The position numbers and the translations under genes were made by a program. From Oxytricha trifallax (Eukaryota > Ciliophora > Spirotrichea > Sporadotrichida > Oxytrichidae), in the NCBI GenBank assembly GCA_000711775.1, contig ARYC01001995.1, forward strand, positions 30,114-94,113: DNA of 64,000 nucleotides, in the 5' to 3' direction. Of this stretch, positions 34,931 through 47,057 are shown in pieces. Under the pieces are notes generated by a model that saw only the letters and a list, made by a program, of their open reading frames with translations, was not told the origin of the DNA and searched no databases. Positions within the stretch are counted from its first letter, which is position 1, and each line of letters starts with the position of its first letter.

Positions 34931-35177
34931 ATTTCTGTACAGCATTAAATATTAATAATAATAAAATCAATTCTAGGTTTAATTTAAGTTAATTCATTAA
35001 ACAAATGTATGCTTATCGTATTTATATTATTATGGTGTTATAGCTTTATTATAGTATTGTAATTTCTAAGATAGAAATTATTAACATTTGAAATATTTGA
35101 AAAGACTGATTTAATTTATTAACGACAATTTTGAGTGGGTTTGCTCCCAACTACATTTTGTAATTTTGGAATGAAGA

Positions 35178-38100
35178 TCATGTGGATCTTCTCAATGAAG
35201 CATTATTACTGTTGTTATTACCAGGATTATCTCTTAATTCCTCTCTAATGACTCTGGAGTATTCGTGATCGAATGAATCCTAATTAATGCCTCTTCCAGC
35301 TCCATTGGCATTAATCTGTGAATTATTATGGTTGCTAACAACTTGCTGGTCGTCATATTGTGAATGTCCACCAGAGTCATCTCCGTCTCCAAGATCCTCA
35401 TCCAAATAAGTGGTACCACCTATTTCTCCAGTTCCTCCATAGTTACGATTTGCTCGTTGACGAGTTTACAACATTTCTTCATCTTCCATGTCCAGGTGAG
35501 CTATGTTATTGTAGAAATCACTTCAATTAAAAAATATTGAAGAATAAAAGATTTAATAGGAATTATAATTTGGAGAATTTTAAGAATATTGCTTGCTCTT
35601 CTAACAGCTGCTCTATCAAGGGAAGTCCACTCATTTAAGATTATGGCCTAGTTTGAATCTTCTCTTTAAGCACCTATTCTATGAGGGTGTCTTTACATCT
35701 CACTATCTTATATGGGTAAATCAAAAATACATCGCAGCTTTTAATATGTAAAACATAAATAACCTAACTATCTTACATGACACTTTCATCAGACAACGTA
35801 TAAATTGGGTAAATTAAATAAAAAAATTGGGTCTATAACCCCATTTCTATGAGTAGGATGTAAGCTAGGATGCCCACCAGTCTCCATTATTAATGACAAG
35901 TTTTGATTTCTCTCTAACATAGCTTGAATCCTCTGGCTTTCCCTCTTGGCCTCGACTAACTTCATCAAAAACGGTTTGATTCTCTCTTAAATCACTGGAA
36001 CCCAAACTATGTAGGATGAGTCATAAACCTTATCTTCGAATTTATCAACTTTCGTGCTTTACCTTCTCTGATATTTATTTCTATGTCTGTAGTTAAGCTC
36101 AATCATTTGAATCTTTCTAGCCTCACTCAATCGATCAATCTCCTCTAACATCTCATCGAATTGATGTTCCTTGTCTTTTGAAAGTTAAGCATAGGAAGTT
36201 TGCTCATTTAAGTCTTCCATTTATTGAAGCTCTTCAATTACAAAGCGGTGGGAGATGTACTTTTTTAAGAGACAGGAGAGGATGTCTTGGAAATAGTAGG
36301 ATTTAAAGGAGTCATAAGTAGGCACTTGAAGGGAAGAGATATAGGTTCTACGACGAGCAAAATCTTTGTTTAGAATTACTTGAATTATCTCAGTTTTATC
36401 CTCTAATTCGTCAATGAAATCGTTCATGTCCTCAACTTTAAGTATTTTTTTTTAAAAAAATACAATTAATGCCAATTATACTTATATTTATATGCATTAT
36501 TAGAACTTTAAGGTAACCAGTTCCTGTTGGATCAAATTTTGTCCAAACCTTCTTGAATGACTCAATATGCTTTCTAAAAATGTCTAAAATTTCCTCTTCA
36601 GTGGATGTCGAGAACCCTTGCAAAATAACCGCAACAAAGAGATTCAAGAATATAATACTCACTATAAGTTGAAATGCCAAGAAATATGCATAAGCTGAGG
36701 AAGTTCCACAGCCATTTGGATTTCCTCCATTTGCTTGAATTGATTCATATGTTGGATTTTCATCACAATCGAATATAAAAGCCACAATTAATTTAATATA
36801 AATATCTAGATTATACAACAGATTTCTATCTGAGAGTATCTTCCATAATATTATTCCATCCTTCTCCAGTTTACAGTCTTATCAAAGTCAAGAATGCCAT
36901 TCCAAAATTCTAGAAATTTGCATGCTAATTTAAACTGTCTTAGAGCTTAATAGTGGCGAATGTTTACACCCCAAGAATTGAGAAAATGATCAATATTCAG
37001 TGTATAATTGAATGAGATTTAAGTTATATACATATCATCAATATTTTATAAATATATAATGAACAGTAGTAAAAACATGAGAGCTCCAACATTCGCGAGG
37101 GCAGGTATTGTTAGTATAATTGTATTGAATATGATTCTCAGAAATTTGGCCTTTTTAATTAATCTAAAAACTCTACCAATTCTAAAGGCTCTCACAATAG
37201 TTGTCTGTTTTGGACCAACACTGGCAGAAGACAGCTGCCCAATTATCAGTGTAATATAAGAAACCAAAACGATTAAGAAATCGAAAATATTCCAACCCTG
37301 CTTGAAATACTCTAAACTATAGGCAATTAGCTTTATTATTGCTTCCAAAGTAAATATGGCTGTGAAAATGTAAAATTTATGCTGTTATTTAAAAATTAAG
37401 GTTAAAGAGACTAGATGACATTAATTTATAATGTAATTGATGATTTCAAGATTTTAAGTAAGTGAATCAGGATTATCATACCAATTTAAAGCCATTAAAA
37501 AGGTGTTAGTGATTATACTACCTATAATGAAATAATCAAATTTTGGGTTCTCTGCTATTGATTGACAAAGTTTCGCTATTTTATGGTTGTTTCGAATTTC
37601 CATTTTCTTTGGGTATGTATTAAAGCAAATTACTTGAACCTGAAGCCATTCAAAAAATATTAAGAAATTAAGCATCATTTCCTTAATTATATAAAAATAT
37701 TTATAATTTGTTGATTACTGCTGATACTTACTAAGAGCATCATTCTAACTTAACTTTTCTTTTTCCGCATAATAAACATTGACTACGATTGACACAAACA
37801 AATTGAGTAAAAATAAGGAACCTATAATCATAAAAGCCATAAAGAAAAACAGCCAACCCTCATTCATGTTATATATGGGCTGGTGGTCAATCTCTGTAGC
37901 ATCAACACCATTATACATAATATCTGACCATCCTTCAGTTGAAGATAGAATAAAAAGAGACATCATAGTCGCATATTAATTTCTAAAAACAGTCTCTCTC
38001 GATATTTAAATTTGATAATAATTTTTAAAAAAATCATAGAGACCAATATATTGTCAAAATTTGTAATTTTATTGATCCAATCCCCTCCAACATTGAGACA

Positions 38101-41100
38101 ATCATATTTAGTTGTAATTGACGACACATCAATAATAGAAGCAATTTTGTCTGTGACACAATAGTAGAATGTCCCCTTAAAGAAATTAGTTGCGAATATT
38201 CCAAAAAGTATGTAAAATAGAAGAGAGATGACCAAAGCGTTGATAATACTTGGTACTGCATTTATGAGTGAGAGGACTGCCAGTTTAAGTCCCTCGTTTC
38301 TTGATATCATTCTCAAAGGCCTTAATACTCTAAGCATTGAATAAACTAAAATTATTAGTTCGCAATATATATTATTGTAGAAATACATTTGAATTTGGAA
38401 AATTAATTATATTTAAATTATTTATAATTCAAAATCTTGGCAGTTAAAGTTGGCCAATTTAAACGATCTTGGGCTCATTCTGTAGAGAATTCAAAATTAG
38501 CTGGACTTTACTATTGGCGGTACTATTTTATCTCATCCCTGGAGCGAGATAACTCGACTTTAATTAAACACATCTAAATTCATTAAATTATACCCTCACA
38601 TTAAAGTCGAGATATCTCGCTCCAAGGATGAGTTAAAATAGTACAGCGAATAGTAAAGTCCAGCTAATTTTGAATTCTCTACAGAATGAGCCCAAGATCG
38701 TTTAAATTGGCCAACTTTAACTGCCACGATTTTGATTTATATTTTTTTAATAAAAATTAATTTTCCAAATTCAAATGTATTTCTACAATATATAGGGAAT
38801 TGATTAATGAATAATCTCAAATTAAATTTAACATATCACTTTTTAATACTAAAATCAAACCATCAATTTTAGCCGTGACGTAGACGTATCTGAAGTGAGT
38901 TGACGTGGCAATCAATGACGAGCAAGTCGTGAACTAGAAAACTCCAAAAAACCACCTCGCCCCCCATTCCACATCTTCCTAACCCGAGATGCAAAATCAG
39001 AGATAAGAGCCTAGCGAACTAGGAGTATCCCCCGCAGAGCTCGCAGAGATCTGCTTCCTGTAAAACAAATAAAGGGGAGTCTGGAGAAAAAGCTTACCAG
39101 GTTCCACCGCTGCTGAGATAGTAGTCTCTGTCCTTTCGCTGTGGTAGCCTCATTAACCCGACCTGGTGTGGGAGAAAAATCTTTATCGTTGGCTTCTATG
39201 GTTCTCATCGTCTCACTTTTGAAGGTTGACCACCACCTTCATCCTGCTCCCTATTACCTAGGAAGCTGAACTCACGCCAGGAAGCTCATCTAATGCAGGG
39301 AAATCCTTAGCGTGCAGACGACTCGAGGAGTCTAGGATCTGACAGATTGAACCCCGCCGACTGGCCCCTAATGCGGTGAACCCAGCAACCCCCTGCCTAC
39401 CCTCAGCAGGCCTTAGTGTAGTAGAAAGCTCTATTAGAAAGTCTCCAGCCTCGGGCCCCTGTGGGTCACCCTATCCTTATAACTTTCTAATTTAATAATT
39501 ATATATAGGGAATGAATATTCTAATGACCTTGATAAACTGTATATTCAGGTCGCTTAGCAAAATTGAAATAATGGAGAAGATAACAATTATAAAGTCCAT
39601 AATGTTCCATGATATTCTCAGGTAGCTTTCTGGGCCATTAATCACAAATCCATAGACAATGATTTTGAGTGCAGCTTCCATACAGAAAATAGCAGTAATT
39701 CCATAATCGATGTATTCAAGTATTAAAGAAGCTTAACCATTAGGATCATCCAGAGGATCGTCAACAGCTAGCATGATTGTTGATATAAAAATCATTGTAA
39801 GAATGAAAGGATCAAAGTATTTATGTGTTACTATTCTGTATAGGGCCACTCTAAATTTGTTTTTATTTGTGAGGAGGTAGAAAGATTTCCCCTTTAATGA
39901 TAGCTAAACCTTCGAATTAATGGATGAAGAGGGATTTGCTATACTTTCGAATAAATTTTTCCTTTTCTTTGAATACGTCTTTTGGCTTTTAACTGTGCCT
40001 GATATCAAATTCCTATTCGTCGAGTATCCGTTTTCTGCAAATATATCGTCATTCTCTGTTTAATAAATAGACTATACACAGCCATTTTGAATGGGTTCTA
40101 AATCTACTGGCCTATCCTAATCACCTAAAGTAATGGCCCTTTAAAGTTATCGATTTCTTGATTCTCTAAGAGGATTTCTATAACTCTCCTGTCTACTGTA
40201 TAGATCATCCATTCTAGATTCTTGCTGTCTGATACTCAAAGAGTTTTATCTCGATCTGTTGTTCATTTGGCGAAATGACTGTAAATCTGAGATAGACCTA
40301 TCTGCAGCATTGTTGTCTGTTTTAATGCCTCTCATACTATCTTAATTCTTAAAAAGTTGTTTCATAGTGCTGTTGTTTTAATCATAATTCTAGATTAAAA
40401 AAGTTGATATTAATTTAAATAGTTTGTAATTAAATGATTAGATTGTGAGTTGTAAACCTTTTTTAGTAAAGTATATTGTAGGATAACTTTTAATTATAAA
40501 TAATAAATCAAAATTATCAAGGATAGGTGTTTTGGTAAAAAAAGTGATTTTAATAGAGTTATTTTATATTTTACGACTTCATAAATTATTTTAATTTACA
40601 CTCCTTTCTTTTGAAAGTGTAAAATTTATATTGTTAACTATTAGTATCAACAATTTATAGGTTAAACTTTAAGTAAAATATAGTATATCAAAGATATCAG
40701 AAATTTTAAACAATCCTATATTAATTTATTTCAGAAATCAGTTGCATTTTACCAATACTAAATACTCTTAAGTTAATTATATTTTACGCTTAAGCTATCA
40801 GGTATTTGATTTTAAGTATTTATCTAATTTTTCTTGAACATACTTCTAAATTTTTCTTTAATTTTTTCTTTAAACCTCTACATCATGGAAAGATTAGTTA
40901 CATCACTTTGACTTATGTTAGATTGGCTTGAGTTTATAGTGCTGCTATCTTCTTCAAAATTTTATAGTAAAATTGCCAAGAATAAATTCAGAAGAACATA
41001 TTTTCCAAAGATTTGGAGAGTGATAAAAAAGACTGCAGCTACTCCTCCCAATCCAATATAAAAAGTAAACATTATGTTATTCCAATTGTCACCAATTAGG

Positions 41101-44100
41101 ACTATGAATATAGTGACAAATGCATGTAAGAAATTATCAAAATTTTGCCTTGGGCTACTGCCATTTACTAAATCTAGCACCCCTTACTCATTAAATTTCA
41201 CTTTATAGGAAAATATTTCCATTCCCAGGAGAGTATAGGTGAACAAAAACAAGAACAATAAAACTGAAAAGTTACCTATATCTTTGAGACTCATTGCGAT
41301 TTTAGACAGCATATCCTAGAAGCTTTTAAGCTATCTTGCCAATTTAAAAATTCTGAATAGTCTAACTGCTCTAAAACCTGAAATTGCACCTCCACTTGTC
41401 ACTTAACTTGTTGTAGGGGCTAAATCAATAATGTTTTCAGCTATTGTAAGACAAGTTATAAAAGCATCAAACAAGTTAAATCTGTCTTTCGCATATAATT
41501 TGGGACCTAGTCCAATTAATTTTAGAGTCATTTCAAGGAAGAAAAGCCAAGTTAGAACTGTATTGATATTATTGTACGTTTAAGCAACATCAGGGTCTAA
41601 AGGATATCTATCTAAGGCCAAGACTATAGTATTAAGTAAAATGAGAAAAACCACTATTGTAGCAAAAATAGTATTTGTAACTATTTTATAGACGACTCTT
41701 TTGATTTTGAATAGTTTTGGGTAATTCATTTTGACAATTTGATCATCATTAAAATCAGAGAGCTGGAACATATTTGAAGACTGATTTTTGGTATTTGCAT
41801 TAAATATTTTAGAATTTTCTTCAAAAAGATTGTCAGATTTTGGCAATCTATCATTTAAAAGTTACACGTCTGAGTTCTTCAAAAAATCATCCTGGTCTTT
41901 CTCTTTCTATTTAGGCAGCTAAATAGATTAATCAACTGTACCAGCAAAATTAGTGTTAGGATTTTATTCATCTATATTTGGCTTTAAAGTGTTTTGATTA
42001 TCCTCTATCTTTATTCTTCTTTAATCAAGATCATAAAACGTTGTTCTAAATTTGTTTTCTTTTTACTTAATGACTGGCAAGAAGTCGTCATTTTGCATTT
42101 CATCCTACTCGTTTTATTATACACTCGATTATATCTGATCTGCTTATTTGAATGGGGAATTTTATTAGAAATTTTCAGTTTTCATTATTTTGGAATTCAT
42201 AGTAGGTGTGAGCATGGTATTTTCAAATTTGTTCTTAAGAACTAAGTCTTCCAAATCCTACTCAACAATTTTATCTTTACCTGATATCTTTTAATTTTGT
42301 TTTTTAGAATCATAGAAAGTTGATTTTTTTGCAGTTTTTGAGAGCAAAATTTTAGGCTGCTCATCATCTATTTTCTATTTTTCATCTTTGACTTTTTATT
42401 CTTTTAATTTATTGACTTAGTCCTTCTTTGCTTGATCATCCTTCAATTATTAATCTTTGGTTTAACTGTAGTTTGAGATGATAACGACTAATTCATTAAA
42501 ATTTGATTAAATTTAGTACTTTAAAAAGAGTGATTTAATTAACTGCTCAACAAATCCATTTTACTTTCATATAAAAAAATTACTTTTATAAAGTTGTCTT
42601 ACTTTCTTGGTAAAATTATATTTCCTTAACAACTTAATCATAGTATTAATTAAGACTATGTTTCAGGTTATGCATTAAATATTTTTAATGCAAATTATTT
42701 TTATTTATGTTTCAATGACAGAGTTTTAGATAGGCATTTCATCTCCTATCAATACTATTTAGACTTTAGTTAAATGAATAAAAAATTATGAGTAGATAAT
42801 TTTTTAATTAATTATAAAAAAAACTATTGAAAAGACTGTATGACAAAGAAAGACAAATAATTAGAAGTTTATTTGCATTGGGAATAAATGGAATCAAGCA
42901 TGATGAATAGTTACATATTAATTTAGAATATGTAACAAACTTTAATAGACTTAATTTATATGGAATATGATGTTCATTAGAAAAAATGATCCCAAGAATA
43001 CAAGAAAAATGAAGTACAGAGCTGCGAGCCAAGGAGCTCCAGAATCCATCATCTATAGATAATTAATTAAACAATTTATACTTACCATGTACATAAGGTC
43101 AGACCATCCCTCTAAAGATATGACTTAAAATATGATTTTATTTAACTTATCAAATAAAGTGATTTTACAGACTTCAAAATAATTTAATTTAAATATAGTG
43201 AGCATGCCAACACCAAGATTATCAAAAGTTGTTATGCCATAATTAATATAAGCTGCATCAGTTAGGTTTTCATTGTCGAGCGATAGGTCATATTACATAG
43301 GGCTCCCGCAATAAGAATTTTCTGGACATTAAAACCAACCATCTGAGCCATTTAAAGCGCAAAGTCTGTCTACACTTGGGTCTATAGGCCATGTTCTTGA
43401 TATTAAATCTGGCTCTGGTGTCAATCTCATTTATAATATACTTACTAAATATGATTTAAGTTGTGCTTATATAAGTATAATGAACAACTTAAAAATCTAC
43501 ACCTTTGATAAAATTAGCCTTAGAAGATCTGCACACCAAAAATACCAAATATGATAAATAGGAACATCAAAAACAGGAGGACATTGACAAGTTTAAAATA
43601 ATTAACTTTGAATTTCAAATTTTTTTAAGTATTTTTTATGAAAGTTAGCCAAGAGATTTGATGAGTGAAGTAATCTGATTTTTCATGCTAGGTATTGCGT
43701 TAATGGATCTTAGAGGCCTCAACACTCTTAGAGTTCTAAGACCCCTTAGATTTGGAATATTTGGTAAAAGCTCTATCCAACCGACTACTACCACTATAAA
43801 GTCAAGCCAGTTCCAACCATCTCTCAAATATGCATTTTTGTGTAGGATAAAGCCATAAGATATTCTAAAAACACTTCAAATATTCTTCAATAAATTTGCT
43901 ATTTAATTTAAATTATTAGTGATTATCTTGAGCACACACTCAGCTGTGAAAATAGCAGTGAATATACGCCCAGCTACATTTACCATTTAATTAATGGGTG
44001 TGGTATCATTTCTATCTGAATAGTCATAAGTTGCCAGGAACAGCGAATTTAAGAAAATAATCAATATAATGAATCTATCAAACCACCTAAAATAATGCAC

Positions 44101-45820
44101 ATTAAATTGGTGTAATATTACAGATAAAAAATCATGATATTGAATAGTTTTTCAAATCAGTAAATGCAAAATTAATGTTATTTAAATACTTATTTTTCAT
44201 TGAAATTTAGATATAACAATAAAAGTTACCTCCATTCTGTAAGATGTATAACGAATTTTCTTAACTTAAATTCAATGTCCAAAAAGTACAAAGATCTCTT
44301 ATCTAACTATAGAAACATCGATATTTAAACATTCAAATTCTTCCCCAAATAATTTCCAATTCAACATAAATCATTAAACTTTTATAAATATCTTTCTTGC
44401 TTTGAAGATAAGTTAAATGATTATTTGAGTTGTTATACATTTTTGATTTAAAAATGGTAAACTTACAATTAATTCCTTGCCATAGAGTTTGATTAATACT
44501 TCGTTTTTTCCAATAACTCTCTCTACAGTTTAATCTTTATTTAACTCTTGTTTGATCCTCTATTGAAAATTACATTAAGGTTGATATGCAAGGATAATTT
44601 AAATATGGCCATTCTAGTCAATATATATAATATTATAGCAACGTTTCCAATTAATTTATTGAATAAAAAGTGAGATTTATCTTAGTAAATTAAATTATTC
44701 AAGGTAATCTGATTAATGAATTATAAATCATTAATGCCCTTTTATCCTTATTAATAATAATATATATAATATATAATTTCATAAATTTTATTTTGATATT
44801 CTACTTTCAATAGCTTTTTTAAAGCTTTGTTTATCAAGGATTTCTAATATTAGCATAATCCTACTACAATATATAAACACCCATATTTTCAAATTTTTAT
44901 AGTCTTAATATTAACTTTATTAAATATTTGTCAATAAAGAGGCATTTAATTAAGTAAATGAATAAATTTAGTGCCTATAACTTACCTGCATAGCTTGATT
45001 CTCTACAGCATTTTTCTTTAATTTATTGATAATTGACTACAATTTTCCATCATGTTCATCATCTAAATTCATGTGTTAGATCTGAGCGTCAACTGACTCT
45101 TCGTTTTCATCTCGTACCTCCATATCGTTTTCTTGGTCGCTGTTTAACTCTAATTAAGCATTCAGGTAATTATTTACTAACATGTATTAAAAAATATAGA
45201 TCTGGAAACCTCTCTAATTTATAATATAAAATAATAGAATTGTCTTGACTGTTATTATTTGTCTCGTGCACACCATTTCTATTCAAAGGACTTACAGGAT
45301 TCGGTGGCACAATCAAATTAATAAATTATACTATAATTATATATATTTATTCCATTATATTAAATAAAATTTACAAATTGCCTCCGTTTTAGTTTCTAGC
45401 TTGAGTCGTTAATACATTAAAATTTGTGCTTTCCTGTCTATTTGGCTTTTAACTTGAAAGAGGAATTATCAGGTTTTATCACTATATAAAAAAACATATT
45501 AACGATTCCATTTTGGTAATACAATAGTTAATAAGATTTAATTATTTGAAAACTCACTAATTCATCATGATTTCATTGAGTATTTAATCTTCAGTTGCAA
45601 CTTATTATAAATTAATATTGACATCTTATCTTTGGTTAATATTATTTTATCTATTGCTCTCCTCCACAGACAAGTTCCCATAATCTTTCTATATCTGCGC
45701 CTCTAAGTTTGCCTTAAAATATTTTATTAAATTTAATTATAAACATTTATCGATAAAAAGAATATTAAATATTTATACAAAATCGAAAATTGCCTGTTCT
45801 TCTTCTTAAAGATTGTTCAT
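35178..45820 (-). CDS. Four-domain voltage-gated cation channel alpha subunit (calcium-type filter)
   Basis: A very large gene with GT-AG introns and many IESs; the N-terminus [14 protein letters not shown] is followed by a 65-bp intron. Domain [18 protein letters not shown] (S1), [16 protein letters not shown] (S3), [17 protein letters not shown] (S4), filter SLEGWSD, S6 [17 protein letters not shown]. Domain II: S4 [14 protein letters not shown], filter LIGDNWN, S6 [12 protein letters not shown]. Domain [17 protein letters not shown]4 [16 protein letters not shown], filter STEGWSD. Domain [17 protein letters not shown]4 [16 protein letters not shown], filter TGEGWNN, S6 [13 protein letters not shown], then an EF-hand-like [12 protein letters not shown] and a polar tail ending [13 protein letters not shown]. 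Filter residues E-D-E-E point to Ca2+ selectivity rather than Na+ (DEKA). The four domains are in order, not scrambled. Likely a ciliary/plasma-membrane calcium channel. Confidence 0.9.
36788..36818. other. IES, 31 bp, pointer ACAA, in channel domain IV
   Basis: ACAA at 36784-36787 and 36815-36818. On the minus strand removal joins LRQKSVV to [14 protein letters not shown], between filter and S6. The short pointer leaves the edges uncertain. Confidence 0.6.
36990..37062. other. IES, 73 bp, pointer AATGA, in channel domain IV
   Basis: AATGA at 36985-36989 and 37058-37062. Removal joins MFLLLFI to FSILGVQTFA, completing the S5 segment. Confidence 0.8.
37969..38039. other. IES, 71 bp, pointer ATCATAG, in channel domain III
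   Basis: ATCATAG at 37962-37968 and 38033-38039. Removal joins NFDNILVSM to [12 protein letters not shown], directly ahead of the selectivity filter. Confidence 0.85.
38373..38790. mobile_element. Fold-back element (copy 2), inside the channel IES
   Basis: Two inverted arms of about 200 bp around a centre near 38580. The tips TATTGTAG and CTACAATA and the inner motifs ACTTTACTATTGG and CTCGACTTTAAT match the element at 15143-15537. The flanks TATAT and TATAG could be a degraded 5-bp target duplication. Confidence 0.9.
38868..39480. other. GC-rich island of unknown origin
   Basis: About 610 bp with roughly balanced base composition in a window that is otherwise strongly AT-rich. On the minus strand a frame begins [18 protein letters not shown] and reaches SQQRWNL, where GTAAGC and a downstream TTTACAG could splice it to [13 protein letters not shown] stretch with GGGTTCAA resembles a Pol III B box, but no complete tRNA fold is seen. 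It may be a retroelement or SINE fragment, or foreign DNA; I cannot identify it. Confidence 0.6.
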
Positions 45821-46195
45821 GCAGTTTTAATATTGAAGTATAAAAATTAAATTAAAATAGGAGCACTAAAATTAATTTAAAATTCTATTAATTATGAATT
45901 ATTTTAACAATATAATTATATTTAAATTTATTATAATTATTCAAAAAAACGTAAGATCATTAATAAATAACATTATTTACATATACATTTCATTCATTAT
46001 CATCTCATTTTAAAATTTAAATAATTATTTCAGATTTATTATATTTTTCAATAAAATATACTCACAATAATTACTTATTATATCATAACTAATATATAAT
46101 ATTTTTAAAAAAATATTATCAAAGTATTTGTGAGTGTTTTTTATATGAATTTGGGAAATTTGCAAAATATTTATGACTTATTTATATATTATCAA
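45821..46195. other. AT-rich intergenic DNA upstream of the channel
   Basis: About 375 bp between the channel start and the elongin C stop, both on the minus strand. Presumably holds the channel promoter; I see no defined element. Confidence 0.5.
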
Positions 46196-46920
46196 TCAGC
46201 ATTAAAGATAAATTGCTGCCTTTAACACATCGAGTGCCTGCTCTGGTGCGATTGGGAAGGGAGGTCTCTAAAAGCTTACCTTTCTGAAAATTAACTATAT
46301 ATTCAAAAATAGTTTAAAAAACAATCTCTTAATGATAAACAAATAAAATCAAGTGAATATGATTCGTAAAATCAACAAATGCAGCCAATAAAATTACCTT
46401 ATAGTGAAGATATTTAATGCAAATTTCTAGAATGTCTGAAGCGATATCTAGTTAAATTTCTTTGCTTTCTCCCTCCTTGAATCCACCTATGATAATTTAG
46501 TTCAATTTAATCGTTTATATAAATGTATAATATTGAATTTATCTGTTATTCTAATGTTATTTAGAATAATAAAGTGAGATCATTAGTTTAACTGTTTACT
46601 TACTGCTTAATAGATTACTTAAATGTTTACTGATGCAAATTACATCCTTATTCACAAAGAAGTGGTGATTATCGTTGCTACAATAAATTATTGTTAAGAG
46701 TTTCAAAAAATCAATCAATAAAGTAAAAATTAATAGAACATGACTATTCTCCACAAATAAATGTAATAATTACAATGCTTAGTTAAAATGAGACTAATCT
46801 TTAATAGAGAGAATCAATAAACTATTATACTTACCTAATTAACTTGATTATTTGAGAGGAATGCACTACACTTGGCTTACCTTTGGACTTATCAGTTTGA
46901 TTTTGTAAGAATTTATCCAT
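46196..46920 (-). CDS. Elongin C
   Basis: A Skp1-like adaptor that links cullin ubiquitin ligases (and the elongin complex) to BC-box proteins in nucleus and cytoplasm. MDKFLQNQTDKSKG ends at a GTAAGC donor. The next piece, SNDNHHFFVNKDVICISKH with LSNLLSS, corresponds to the family's S-S-D-G-H-E-F-I-V stretch and ends in another GTAAGT donor. It is followed by LDIASDILEICIKYLHYK (matching I-P-S-H-V-L-S-K-V-C-M-Y-F-T-Y-K), then RPPFPIAPEQALDVLKAAIY and a final LQC before TGA, the family's typical PEFPIAPE...FLDC ending. Length is normal. It is divergent from the next gene, with only 137 bp between start codons, so a shared promoter region is likely. Confidence 0.85.
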
Positions 46921-47057
46921 TTTTAAAATAATTTTAATTAATAATTATTATTGAATTAATTTTCAAAATGCTATATATTAAATTAAAGCCAATTAATTAT
47001 ATACTTCTGAAATGGCTTATAATTATAATTTTACCTTAATTTCAGAGAAGTGAATTA
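46921..47057. promoter_or_regulatory. Bidirectional promoter region
   Basis: 137 bp separate the divergent start codons of elongin C and the next gene. Inferred from spacing only; no motif is recognised. Confidence 0.4.

Larger units (their letters stand above)
38339..39520. other. Large IES, 1182 bp, pointer ATT, in S4 of channel domain III
   Basis: ATT at 38336-38338 and 39518-39520. On the minus strand removal joins NIQFIKVIR to [14 protein letters not shown], giving an intact S4 with its regular arginines; neither side codes across the boundary. The IES carries a fold-back element (38373-38790) and a GC-rich island (38868-39480). Confidence 0.85.
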
